A stretch of 64,000 nt of DNA, from contig OW804097.1 in assembly GCA_942159475.1 (NCBI GenBank), positions 112,592,582 to 112,656,581 on the forward strand, in the 5' to 3' direction. Both the position numbers and the translations under genes were made by a program. This document shows positions 22,891 to 36,400 of the stretch, one piece after another (position 1 is the first letter of the stretch; each line of letters begins with the position of its first letter). This stretch comes from Sthenelais limicola (Eukaryota; Annelida; Polychaeta; Phyllodocida; Sigalionidae). The notes beneath the pieces are model-generated. The model was given only the letters and a program-made list of their open reading frames with translations. It ran no database searches and had not been told where the DNA came from.

Positions 22891-22903
22891 GTCCACCGAT
22901 CCA

Positions 22904-25380
22904 CTGAAATAGACGAAACTAAATTGATTAGACAAATTTCAACATTAGTTTTGGGATAACAAATTCAAAATAAATACATGCACACTTAGAATATCGAAAA
23001 TCCATGAGAGTGTCATTATGAATTAAGGTTTAGAAATAGTAAATAGCCAACTGTATGTATAAACAACAGCATCACCTCTCACGATGTCAACCTGTATGGA
23101 GTAACTGTTTAATTACAGCCACAATGTATTGACAGGAACATAACATATGAAATACATACATGATAATACAATATACAACATGTAACATGTCATCAGCTTA
23201 CTATTTCAGCCTTACTTATTAATTCGGCTTACTTATTCAGCTTAGACATTCAAACATGACACAATGTTATAACAATAACAATAGCTATCTACTTTTACAA
23301 GCAGGCATGAATCCCACACTTAAACATGTAACGTGTAATGTCAGTAAAATCATAAACATGCACACTTTTTGAAAAACTAAATTAATCAGGGCAATGAATT
23401 GTATAATATTGTATTATCGTTGATGTTATGTCACTATGAATATTCAATCAGCTTAATACCCAAGAATTCATGGGAAATAACTGAAGTCTAAGTCGAAAAT
23501 CTAAATCTGAAGTCTGAAGTCTGAAGCGTCTAAGTCTAAGTATAAGCCTGAAGTCTAATTCTAAACACTAAATATTGAAATATTTTAAAAATCTTTTCCT
23601 CTATTCAGATAGAACCACCGAAAGAATTTTTAAAATCGCTTTGAAGTCTAAGGTCTAAGAATTTAAAATCACTGAAGTCTAGGTCTAAGTCTAAGTCTGA
23701 AGTGTAAGTCTGTTATACGTAAAGGGCTTTGACATGTCATCCGATATCAATGTTCCATAGAGAAAATTCTCGATCGAAATGCAATCTACTAACGTTTACA
23801 TGTCCAATTCTCATAATAAAACATAACAAAACAATCGAAATGCAATCTTAACATCAACCAGACATCACTGAAAATCTAAAGTTCTGTATCCATATCCATC
23901 CGGAGGTAAAATCAACAGCAACCTCATTTAAAAAGCTAACAACCTCTTTTTGCATTGTTTTATAACTCTACTACAACTAGAAAGGTAAAGACTATCATAA
24001 TGTTATATTGATCAAGCAAATCAACTAATGAAATATGAGATTTTATCATTTCTGACAAGATTTTGAAAAGTACCAATATCACTTTTCTACAAAATAATCC
24101 AAAGGTAAATGTTTCCCCGAGTGAAGACATTTTGATATAAAACATGAACATGAACAATCAGGATCAAAGGGTAGAAAAACACATTTCGAAAAAATGTCAA
24201 TGGTATGGGCCTTATGTATCTAGATCTATAAGTCCCTTAGAGAGTTGGATTCATCCCGCGCCCAGAGCTCATCATTTTTCAGTGATTTAACTTTTAATGA
24301 CCAATTCCCCCAGTTTTTAATGACCAAATGAAGTATAAACAAGTCTAAATCTAAGTCTAAATCTAAGAATCTTTAAAATCACTGAAGTCTACGTCTAAAT
24401 CTAAAGTTCTGTATCCATATCCATCCAAATTCATCAGGAGGTAAAATCAACAACAACATTTAGACTCATAGAATAATCAAATATAAATATCCATGAATTT
24501 CAACCCAATTTAAATTGTAATGACGACTGTAAAGTGTAACTAAGTTATTGCAAAATGTTAGTATAATCAGGGTTCTCACCAGTTCACTGGTTCACATGGG
24601 ACCAGGAAGTAGATTTTGGAATGGCTAACGATAGCACCCCCTCAACAAAATCAAACTGAGGTGGTAATTACATTGATAACTGATATGTTTCAGCCCGATT
24701 TCTGGTCAAATTCGTTTCAATCTGATTATATATTATAAATATACATTCATTTAAAATGACTCAATAAAATCGAATCTAAGTCATGTGAAATCTTGCAAGT
24801 ACATGAACGGCATATATTTGGTACACAATTTATCTAAGTTCAAGTCACTCCTTGACTAAATATCACCTCACTTGAATTTTGAAAATATACTGTTGAAGTC
24901 TTTAGTTTTCAGAGTCTAAGTCTACGTCTGAAGTCTAACTCTAAACACTAAATATTGAAATATTTTAAAAATCTTTTCCTCTATACGTTAATTCATGCAA
25001 TACTCCATCAGATAGAACCACTGAAAGATTTTTTTAAATCACTGAAGTCTAAGTCTAAAGTCTAAGTCTGAGAGCTCAATTAAGCTATGGAATCAACTAA
25101 ATCGTTAATAAATGCAATATTCCTAAATATTTCTACTTTCGTTTACCTATGTCTATTTTTCGTAATAAAACATAATTTCGAAATTCAATTTCCATAATCA
25201 TTAGGCTAAGTCGTAAGCATAGATAAAGATGACCAACCAGAGTTAAATTACCCAATATGTAAACTTTAGATTATGTACCTTTTATTGCATATATTCACCA
25301 CATTGACCATGTTCCATTAGTCAACTATACTGACCCTATACAGTACTACATTGACTGTACTGTATAGAGATAGACATGGC
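22904..25380. repeat. GTCTAA-rich duplicated mosaic, first part
   Basis: No gene is supported. Tracts built of AAGTCTAAGTCTGAAGTCT occur near 23480-23560, 23640-23710, 24330-24400, 24900-24940 and 25040-25075. Around them longer blocks recur as direct duplications about 1.4 kb apart, for example CACTAAATATTGAAATATTT at about 23570 and 24948, and TTCTGTATCCATATCCATCC at about 23880 and 24408. Confidence 0.7.
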
Positions 25381-25399
25381 TATCTATGTTCTATGTTAC

Positions 25400-25868
25400 A
25401 AGTACACCACAAGTACATCACAAGTACATTAAAAGTACATCACCCTTCTAGTACATCACAAGTACATCACCCTTCAAGTACCACTCGAGTACATCACAAG
25501 TAAATCACAAGTAAATCACAAGTACATCACCCTTCAAGTACCCACTCAAGTACATCACAAGTACATCACAAGTACATCTCAAGTACATCACCCTTCAAGT
25601 ACCCACTCAAGTACATCACAAGTACATCACCCTTCAAGTACCACTCGAGTACATCACAAGTAAATCACAAGTAAATCACAAGTACATCACCCTTCAAGTA
25701 CCCACTCAAGTACATCACAAGTACATCTCAAGTACATCACCCTTCAAGTACCCACTCAAGTACATCACAAGTACATCACCCTTCAAGTACCACTCGAGTA
25801 CATCACAAGTTCATCATAAGTACATCACAAGTACCCCACAAGTACCCCACAAGTACCCCTCAAGTACC
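25400..25868. repeat. Minisatellite of AAGTACATCAC units with higher-order period
   Basis: The unit AAGTACATCAC (10-11 bp) is repeated about 40 times with the variants AAGTAAATCAC and CCCTTCAAGTACCCACTC. The variants recur in the same order about every 230 bases (25440-25600 against 25620-25790), showing a second round of duplication of a larger block. No CRISPR-like spacers are present; the units abut. Confidence 0.9.
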
Positions 25869-25869
25869 A

Positions 25870-28437
25870 CCACACAACAACCACACCACCACCACAAGTA
25901 CCACATACATAGATACCTACATAGATACCTACAGGTTCTTACACTAGTCCGCCGGACTAGTGGGAATTTTGAGTTAGCCTGAACCGCTGCCACATCAAGG
26001 TCACGTTTCGTGAACCCTGCCCTATCGAGATTTCTCACAATCTTCAAAACTAGTACATAATGACCTTTTCCCATTTGGAACCATTTCATGAGAATCGACC
26101 ATATGCACCCCCCTACCCCCATTTGCTTTCCTCACGGCCCAATACTAACCCTATGTCCAATTTTCGTAATAAAATAATGACAATGATTATTAGCCATTAT
26201 GAAAGATATATGACCAGTCAAGTTATACATACAATCAAGCAAATGTTCTTTGTGTAGTCGTAGCTCCTATATCCCTGTCTCCTATGTTATTTGTAAGCCT
26301 AAATCTCCTATGTCTGATTCCGATATCAAGGGAAGGTCCTTCCAGTACAACAACTCAAACTAGTGTGCCCCCCCAACGCTGATCACCAGGCTATTTATAA
26401 GCGTCCCCCTGACGCACCAGCTGACGGATCAACTGACGCAACAACGGGCAGAACCATTGCTGGCAAACACCAAATTGAGATCAAATTTTGGCAAGAGATC
26501 GTGCAGGAGCTCAATTAAGCTATGGAATCGACTAAATTGTTAATAAATGCAATATTCCTAAATATTTCTACTTTCGTTTACCGATTTCCGTAATAAAACA
26601 TAATTTCGAACCGAATTCAAAATGCCGACATATGGGCCTGACATTTTAGACATTAAAAACATCAAATTACTCTAAGAATACAACTTTTTCAGTCGAACCA
26701 AGGGTAAAATATAACCAACTGGAACATCAGGGAACGTCCGCCATTCATTTAAAATAAAAAATCGTCAAATAATATATTTCCTCACGACCCAATACTAACC
26801 CTATATGTCCAATTTTCGTAATAAAACATAATTTCAAACCGAATTCAAAATTCAATTTCCGACGAACATAATAATAATTTCGACATGAGACTTCATATCC
26901 AGATACTCAGGCTTGTTTTACATCGTACCAACCATATTCAAACCAATGAAATAAAGTAATTAGTGTGTAATAATTCTTTTTCAATGAACCAACTGACTTC
27001 TACGACGTAGGAATTACAAATGGCTACCCTATCGAGATTAACATTGAAGTCTATGAGGAAAATTATCGATCATCTTAAAAGCACCCAAACCTCTTAAAAA
27101 TCTAAACTAAAATGAAATCTAGCAATAATCCATTTAAATAATACCTTGGTACATCGTATGGAAGCCATTTGGCCAACATTTTCGTCTGAAATTCATGGTA
27201 AATCACTTATGTCACCTATGTCTGATTCCGAGAATAAAATTACATTTCACACCGAATTTATAATTAAAATTCCGACGAACATAATGATATTTCTCTGCTG
27301 AGACTTTAACAGCAGATGCTCAGACCTGTTATACCTCGCACCAACTACATTTAAAACAATGAAATGAAATAATGAACTCGTAATAATTAATTTTCACCAT
27401 CGTGTGGTCATAGGCTAGCCTAAGAAAATCCGCCATTGACAAGGCAGTCATGTTAACACTGAAGTCTATGGGGAAACATTTGGAAATCGAACATCGTCGT
27501 AAATAAACAATCTCAGAACCATTTATGACCACCAGCATTCAAATCGTGGCAAAACACATCATATGTACTAAGTTTGAAACCAATATTCTCGATATTTCCA
27601 CCGTTTGGAAGAAAAAATTATCCTCTGAGTGAACGTCGTCGAATATCGCTTCAATATGGCCGTCTATGGGCATGACATTTTGAACATAAAAACATCAAAT
27701 TACTCGAAGAATATACCGTTTTCAGTCAAACCAAGGGCATGATATCTCCAATTGAAACCTCCGAGAAGGTTTGTCATCCATTTAAAAGCAAAAATATGTA
27801 AAAATCTCCAAATATTCCATTCAGATATGTCCCTATGTTAATCCTATGGGCGAAACCCACGTCGTAGCTGGCACCGTTATTTTCCTTAATATTCATCAAA
27901 ACTTTTGCAAAAACATTTAATATGACGGGACTTAACGCCTGAACAAAATATCCAGCGTGAAACAAACACGTTGCCATTTATTTTAGCTAATTTTCGGTGT
28001 ACAAATTCGTCATTTGCAAATCCGAAAAGGGTCCGCCATCTTGTCTTCCTGCCGCATATCTTTAGCATAGGGAAGTCAAATTTGAAACCGAATTTTCCTG
28101 TAAAATCATGAATTTAGAACATCTGAATCGGCAATAATGTTTAATTGGATGCCATAATGGGTCTGAGATATTTATTTTGAAACAATTTTGCATAATTACT
28201 GAGAAAACGGCTGCCTTAAGTCGTGGCACTGAATGCCTTACTGAATGCTGTACTGAATGCCGCGTCCATGCTCCACTTTTTCACTGTTTTCTCTTGAAAT
28301 ACACAATATTTTTTGTTCCAAAACATGTTAAATATTCTTTTTAAGGGAAAGAGGCCTAAATATACCTTCAAAAACGATTTTAAAGCCCGTTTTAAGTTAA
28401 GTTTCAAACAGTAGTTCCAAGATGCCCACTAGGGGCT
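25870..28437. other. No supported gene; segmental duplicates
   Basis: A block at 26505-26625 repeats 25075-25200 (GAGCTCAATTAAGCTATGGA and TTCCTAAATATTTCTACTTT). CCCAATACTAACCCTAT occurs at 26139 and 26788. Otherwise AT-rich sequence with short frames only. Confidence 0.5.
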
Positions 28438-28442
28438 CACTC

Positions 28443-29035
28443 TGGTATAAAAGAGCCACCTGCTCCAGCCCAATCATTAGTGAATAGGATCTTGGTCTAG
28501 GAGGAGCTATGACCATTTTTCTCAGATTTTGCCTGTGACACCCCACCTGAGCAGCCATCAGAGCCTGATCAACTGTTATTTGCCTTGCATATCTGTGCTG
28601 TGTCTGATTTATTTCAGATTCATCAACATTTCTTCTAGTTTCAAAGGAGTTTCAACACATTTGCCTGGGTCGACTGAATTGGTTCTCTTCAATACTACAT
28701 TGGTACAATGGTAGTGGTTCAATTTCACCTATTTGGACTTCAACAATGGTTCTCACGGATTCTTCACTTCTTATCACCACACTGGATATTGTGTTGTGTT
28801 TCCTTTTCAGGAATTTGTGCAAAGGAATCCATGTTAACCTGGATGGAACTCATTGTTGAGGAATACTCCATGAATACCTGGAGTGGACTACTGTGATATT
28901 GTGTTTCTGTTTTTAGCAAGCTCTAGTGAGCTTCAAGGGAGCTAGGAGATTCAAACCTGGATTAATTTGGAAGCATAAGTTCTTAACGAAAAATGCTGGA
29001 TCACCAAAATTTGTAAGTTAACTCTAAAATATCTG
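28443..29035 (+). promoter_or_regulatory. TATA box with possible non-coding transcript
   Basis: GGTATAAAAGAGCC (28443-28456) is a strong TATA match. Downstream, acceptor-like tracts occur at CCTTTTCAG (about 28812) and TGTTTTTAG (about 28918), the second followed 98 bases later by a donor-like AATTTGTAAGTT. No frame longer than about 60 codons links them. A short spliced RNA is possible; the evidence is only these signals. Confidence 0.3.
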
Positions 29036-29159
29036 TCTTGTAAATAACCCACTGTATTGTACATATGTGATAATATGACCTTATTCATGGCCACTGTCTA
29101 GATCAAGTTAGACCCAATGTGTAAACGCTTGTCAATTCATACATTGTGAATCATCATAT

Positions 29160-32100
29160 GGTCTTAAACAAAATTACTAAATCTCCTATTTCCACCTTCA
29201 ATATGACCAGCAGGTGTCTGTACTGACGCCAACTCATTGTAACATATAGTAGCAGGGTTCACGAAACACGGTCGCCCGCTCGCCCCAGGCGACCAGAATT
29301 TGGTAAGGACTAGTAGACCTAACTGGCCACTCATCCTGTGGGCGAGTGGAAATTTTGGGGGAATTTAGACCATTTTTACCTACCCTAACAGGCCTACCGA
29401 AATATTGCATTAATAAGGATTGAAATTAATGCTCTAATCATGCATTTTTGCGCGGAAAATTCCTTGATCCCACTCCAGCAGTAAAGCTGTGGCACACTGC
29501 AGAGGCACAATCAAAACGCCCTGGAAATGTGCATGCTAACAGGGAGGGTTTGGGAAGTTAGTCAGACACCAGCGATTCTGATGAGGAAGTGTATTCATTT
29601 ACATTTCATCTTTTAATTTTTGAAGAGGTATAGGAAATATGTTTGTCTATAATATTTAACATGAATAAATAAATTCTCTATTCTCTATCAATTATGAGGT
29701 ATTTTAAATGTTATTGGATCATTAGTCAGCCCCTGCCCCTGTCTCTACCTCTACCTTGCAACAAAAGATGCTGAAAAATGCTAAAGATATTGTAAGGACT
29801 ACCAGATTTCTATAAGGACTAGTGGTTTTATACTCTACTAGTCCTGTGGGCGAGTGCATGATGACCACGTTTCGTGAACCCTGAGTAGTGTACCCTACTA
29901 TATGAAACACACCCTAGTCGTTAGATATCTACTCTATTATAAATATAAAATCATAACCTATTCTAGCATAACATCCTGGGCTCGTGCTAGCCATTCGCCA
30001 CATCGCCATAACCTATTTACATCTCCTGTCACAGACACACTTCCCCTCTGTAAGAAACAGAGAATCTGAACATTTCAAGGCCAATTAAAAGATTCCAATT
30101 TTGACCACCTTCAAGGACTGGATAAATGCTAAATATAAGATGGGGTTACAAGTATCATGAAGGCCTCATCTATCGTCTAGATCATGTTTTAAAACGATCG
30201 AGATTATTAATTAAGTTGGTTATATATGTTATTCATCAACTGGTGATGTGATTAAAATACTGTATATCCGAGTATAATTATTGATTCATAAGAGTTATAG
30301 TCTCAGTTACACTGATTGTGGCGAAAAGAAGGTGGCGATAATATTTCTTTGGAATTTCGCCACAGTGGCTAAAGGGAAAACAATCCTAGCGCGAGCCCAG
30401 ACATCACCGAAATCACTGAAGTCTAAGTCTGAAGTCTGAAGTCTAAGTCTGGTATACGTAAATATACACAAAGGAGAAATATCAGATTTTAATGAAATAT
30501 TGGGGTCAGTGTACTTCATATACACTGAATTCTACCAAACTGACGTCTAATATCATATCCATATCGCTAGAGAATTACATGTCTATCTATGTCCCGGGGC
30601 CTATAGGTGTGCACCACCGAAAGAATTTAAAATCACTAAGTCTGAAGTCTAACACCAAGTCTAAGTCTGAACTCTATGTGTATTCTACGTATATTTTGCT
30701 GAGAAAAATATGATTTCCTTCATGCACATATAATACACAATACACATTGTAACATGACGCTGCCCCAAAACTCTGTACCTAATAAGCAAAATGACCATGA
30801 CTGACGTCTAATATTATATCCAGAATACACAAATCTACGTCAGGGCGATGCCAATAGTACAATGTGCGTCAGAATGTATAATTCCTGATTTATTATTGAG
30901 GCTGTAACCCCTGCTTTCCTGCCTTCTCTGTGTCTATCGCCCTCCCTCTTAATAAAGGGAGAACAACGGTGATGCTGACTATGCTGTCTGTACTGACGGC
31001 GAAATACTTACAAAATTTACCTCTCACAAAACCAAGATAATCTAGATAACAGAAAACATATGATACATAATCGATCGATACTAAGTTGGGCCCTTATTCA
31101 AGGTATAATCATAAATGTACGTCAGGGCGACGCTCATAGTACCATGTGCGTCAGAATCAGTTTAATCAGTGTGAAGGACATGAATACAAATTGAATCATC
31201 CCTATATATATAGCACGTCCTGAGTATATTGTAATATTATTCATGCCCCCCCCCCCTCTATATATGTATAATGCAATGTCATAGTGCAATGTCGAAGTAT
31301 AAGTAACAAAATCGATGTTCTAGATATATAGATAGTACCCGCAGGTGTCTGTACTGATGCCAACTCATTGTAACATATAGTAGTGTACCCTACTATGCGA
31401 AAAAACACCCTAGTCGTTAGATATCTACTCTGTTATATATATATAAATCATAACCTATTCTAGCATAACATCACCGAAATCACGGAAGTCTAAGTCTGAA
31501 GTCTGAAGTCTAAGTCTGGTACACGTAAATATACACAAATAAAGGAGAAATATCAGACAATTGTATTGTATGAAATATTGGGGGCAGTGTATGTACATAC
31601 TGCATAACCAGCGGTGGTGTTGACTATTTTTGCTTGTGTTTGTCGTAAGAGACAGCAACATCATGAAGTACTGGTATATAATTTTTGATAACTCTAAATC
31701 CGTCTGTACTGACGGCGAAATACTTAATAACAAAATTTTATCATCAAAATTACTATTTCCACCTTCAATATTACCCACAGGTGTCTGTACTGACGCCAAC
31801 TCATTGTAACATATAGTAGTGTATCCTACTATACAAAACACACCCTAGTCGTTAGATATCTACTCTGTTATATATATATATAAATCATAACCTATTCTAG
31901 CATAATATCACCGAGCAATATGTCCATGGATCATGAGTGTAACAAAATTACTAAATCTCCTATTTCCACTTTCAATATGACCTTCAGGTGTCTGTACTGA
32001 CGCCAACTCATTGTAACATGACGCAGAAATATCTACAATTCCTGATATGCCTATATGCACGCCCTGAGTGTCTGTACTGACGCCCAATTAATGCAATGAT

Positions 32101-33060
32101 CCATCTAATTACAACTCGATTACATCTATTTCCACTTAATATAAAATACCTTAATGTTTCTGATACCCTAGTATAATTCTGATTCGCATTTTATAAATTT
32201 CCTGACTGCAAGCAGGCCAGTTGTCCCATTGAATATAATATATACAGGCCAACGAAAGAATTAAAAATCACTGAAGTCTAAGTCTAAGTCTGAAGTCTAA
32301 CACCAAGTCTAAGTCTGAAGTCTAAGTACGTTAATATACATTATTTGTACCTAATATTGATGTTATACAAACACTACCCTCACTAGTTCATCTTCTAGAT
32401 CATCACATGGGAACGACTGGAAGAACTGGGACCATCACAGAAGTCTATCTATGTCTAAGATAACATACTCTAGACCAGTACAGGACGAGAAAACTTATCA
32501 ATCTACCAGTACAATCTACCAGTACAAGTAGATGATCTCCTATTTCCACCTTCAATATGACAGTCTTTCGTCTGTACTGACGCTGAAACACTCCTGTGTA
32601 ATGCATAACCCTAAATTTCTGATGTAAAACTACCGACGCTCATAGTACAATGTTCGTCGGAAATCTGTATAAAATTACTAAATCTCCTATTTCCACTTTC
32701 AATATGACCTTCAGGTGTCTGTACTGACGCCAACTCATTGTAACATGACTTAACTCTAAATCCGTCTGTACTGACGGCGAAGTACTTAATAACAAAATTT
32801 GTTAGGACACGCCCAAAATCCGTCCTAAAAACTTTGAATTTCGCTGGAGAAATTACATGTCTATCTGAAATCAGTGTAATATGTATTCTCTATTTGGCTG
32901 TAAAAACGCTTAATATAGGAATATATAAAAAAATCTTTTCGTCCATATGGTGGGAGAAGACTGTGTAAGAAAATCAGTGAAGTCTGTGTAAGAAAATCAG
33001 TGAAGTCTAAGTCTGAAGTCTAAGTCTAAGTCTATGTGTGTTATACGTTAACATACATTA
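29160..33060. repeat. Diverged direct repeats (GTGTCTGTACTGACGCC family)
   Basis: The word GTGTCTGTACTGA(C/T)GCCAACTCATTGTAACAT recurs near 29213, 31344, 31780, 31987 and 32714, often followed by AGTAGTGTACCCTACTAT, CGTTAGATATCTACTCT and AACCTATTCTAGCATAA. GTCTAA tracts follow several copies (30415, 31485, 32270, 32995). The 30405-30485 and 31465-31560 blocks are near-identical and about 1.06 kb apart. I see no coding sequence. Confidence 0.75.
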
Positions 33061-33240
33061 TGTGTACCTAATATCTTCATCAAATTCCTAAATCAAAAAT
33101 ATATACTAAAATTCAGTATAAATCCGATTGATATTGTACCATGAAACTTTTGCCCCAAAATTCTGGGCATGTGTCTCAAGGTCAAAAAAGACACCTAAAT
33201 TAGTCCCGAAAAATCTGCCAAAATATGTCTAAAAAAGACG

Positions 33241-33330
33241 CGGTGGGCTTATCACCTGCGGCTGTTACGGCCGTTGGTTTGACTCTCCATTGAGGATTGT
33301 TGCCTGGCTGTGACAGCAAGGTGGGGGTAA
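33241..33330 (+). repeat. Possible SINE-like segment with box B-like word
   Basis: GTTGGTTTGACTCTCC resembles an RNA polymerase III box B (GGTTCGANTCC) with substitutions. It is followed by hairpin-prone sequence (GGTGGGGGTAACCCCCCC). No good box A is seen, so this is weak. Confidence 0.2.
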
Positions 33331-33440
33331 CCCCCCCGCGGCTAATTTTCAGCCATCAATATCGTTTATTGATGGCATATCTAGAATGATGGAAAACTAA
33401 GTCTCGTGTCCTCACTAAGTTTCGAGTCCTAACTAAGTCT

Positions 33441-33482
33441 TTATTTTAAGTCAGACTTAAAACAAGTCTGACTTAAAATAAT
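33441..33482. repeat. Inverted repeat TTATTTTAAGTCAGACTT
   Basis: TTATTTTAAGTCAGACTT is followed, after AAAAC, by AAGTCTGACTTAAAATAA: 18-bp perfect arms and a five-base centre. It has the GTCTAA-type composition of the mosaic to its left and marks the end of that region. Confidence 0.8.
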
Positions 33483-36400
33483 GTTAAACTGTAATAGCAG
33501 TAGCAGTAACTGTAATAGCAGTATCAAATATGGCCCTACACAACATACTAAAAACATGCCCTACACAACATACTAAAAACATGCAAAACATAGGAAATAT
33601 CTGTGTGCAAAACATAGGAAATATCTGTGTGCCAATACCGTGTGCAACATAGTCAAATTGCGAGAGCAGATACCGTCGTCGGTCACTGACAAATTGTAAC
33701 AGTGGGAGACCCACATACTGTTACGCCCACATACTGTTACGCCCCTCTTTTAGAGGGGCAATTAATAAAGTATGGTAAATAACGTCTTGTACTAGACAGA
33801 ATACATGAGATTGTTGGTAAATAACGTCTTGTACTAGACAGAATACATGAGGTCGTTGGATCAAGAGTTTTTGAGGGTAATACATGAGATTGATGACACA
33901 ACCATCAATTGAGACCTGGTCATCGGTCTCTGGGCTATGTTGCACACTGGTAATATTATTAGAAGGTTGACTATACCTTGGAGAATGGTCAGTTCTTAGA
34001 TGGCAGGAATGCGTTAAGACCAAATAGTAGAGAGTACAGGGTATAGAGTAAGCAGCAGGGTTATGGGTCAGTTCTTTGGAGTTCTGGATAGCGTTTAGAC
34101 CAAGTAGTGTTCACTGTTTCGAAGTTGTGCAGGATATGCTTAAGACAAGGCCAAGGGCCGTTATTTATATCAAGCTGCCAGCTCCTGTGGCCAATGAGGG
34201 AACAGTAAAGCTCAAAATGGTGCCTGACTGAAAGTGACTTCAAAGGAAGTCACTTGTAAGGGTCGCGCAACTTGTAAGGGTCGCGCAAAAAAAGCGCCCT
34301 GTGAAGCCCCGCCGCCCAGGAGGTGCCCTGCGAAGCCCCGCCGCTCAGGCAGTGCTGGCTTCCAGAATTAAAGGAGGTGTTGGGGAGGTGAGGGGGGGTG
34401 TGGGGGAGGTGTTGGGGGGTTCTAGGCTATGGAAAAAAAGCTGGCTTCCCGAAGACAGCCTCTGATCTCATGTGCTGGCCTAGGCCAGGGAAAAAGCTGG
34501 CTTCCTGACAGGTGCACCTCATAATCAAACCCTGATGAAATTCAATATTTTAATATCAATCTGATATTGTTTTCAGGTATTGATTTCAATCTGATATTAA
34601 TACAGATTATCGAATACCATTATTAATTTTCGAATACAGAATACCGAATACCATTATTCATGTTCGAATACCATTATTCAAAAGATGGAATGATGAAAAC
34701 CATGATGAAAACATAAAAGTCCTGCTACAAACTGGATTCCTAATCTAAACTGATTCGATTCAATAGATTCCTATTCTAAACTGATTCGATCGATTCAATA
34801 TGACTCTAAACTGATTCATTTCATTTCATTCCATTCCAAACTAAAAGTCCCGTCCTTCATTTCATTCCAAACTAAAAGTCCTGTCCTTCTGATTAAAACA
34901 TCAACAACCCCTGACATCAACAACCCCTGATATTATGACCGGATTTTTCTTTGCTACCTGTACCTTCTATTTACCTTCTATTTACCTGCAAATAAGTCGT
35001 CATGTCTTTTTATGTCCTCAGTCGTCATTGGTTTGGGAGAAATCATGGTTTTGATCCATTCGTCCAAGTATGTGTTACCAATTCGTCCGTCCAAGTATGG
35101 GTTATCCATGCGTCCAATTATTCAGTTTGAAAGAAATATACACAGAAAGAATGAGTCAGTTTGAAATATGAATGAAAATGAAATACAGAACGAGTCAGAA
35201 TGAAAGTGAAATACAGAATGAGAATGAAATAAAGAATGAGAATAGAATGAAATTACAGTCTGAGACAGTGTATGAAATATACACTGTCATTTCAGTCAGT
35301 TTGAAATATGAATGAAATTATACACAGACTGAATTCTACACAGCCTTGTTTTATACGAAAGTTTTATACGAAATTATAAGAAAACGAAAGTTTTATACAC
35401 GAAAGTTTTATACGAAATTATAAGAAAACGAAAGTTTTATACAAGACATCTTGTTTATAAATCATATACTTATATCGGGGAAATACGACTCCTTATATCA
35501 TTGATGAGGAAGTACAGACATACCTGGTGATCGGGAAAAAAGTGCAAAAGATGCACTTAAATCCTGGAGAGGGATGATGGTGTGGACCTCCTTCCTTCAA
35601 GTAATCCCCCTCCAAAACACTTACCTTGATATATGAACGACTTGGATATATTCAATGAACGACTTGGATACTCAATGTGAACGACTGCAAGTTTCAATTC
35701 AATTATTCGTTATTAGGCTGATCGTGTTGCACATGGGTAATTTGATTATAGTTAATACATTCCTGAATTACAAAACCGAGGTCAATCACACTAATCTAGA
35801 TAGAGGAGGAATATAATACAGTACAGTAAGGAGGAATATAATACAGTACAGTATTGAATACGAGGAGGAATATCAATACAGTACAGTATTGAATACGAGG
35901 AATAACAATACAGTACAGTATTGAATACAATACGAAAATAAATAATGGGAAACGCGATTACAAGAGGGGGTGGGTGGGGGGGGGGGGGGGGGGGGGTCTT
36001 CCCTGCCCTGTAGATCTTAGCTACGAGTGGGTAAATTCCTATTGTCAACGTTAGAGGGGTTTTGTGAGTGATAAGTAGGATTTATTTCTGTGTTTATTTC
36101 TTCGGTAGACCTACGACTTTGTTTATTTCTTCGGTAGACCTACTACTTGGATATTGAATTGAATAAAAAGATAAAGTGAACGACTTGGATAATTGAATAT
36201 GAAACGACTTGGATAACTGAATATGAAACGACTTGGATAACTGAATATGAAACGACTTGGATTAACTGAATATGAAACGACTTGGATAACTGAATATGAA
36301 TAAGATCAGTTAGTTATCAGATAGTTAACTATCTAAGATACTCAGATAAAATGATGCAGATAGTTAAGATACTCAGATCAAATGACGCAGAACGTTTCGG

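Noticed and set aside
25400..25868. CRISPR-like regular repeats
   Set aside because: Units abut without unique spacers and the genome is eukaryotic; this is a minisatellite.
35976..35996. G-run as a G-quadruplex regulator
   Set aside because: A single homopolymer run in a zone of assembly-sensitive repeats; no gene start nearby.
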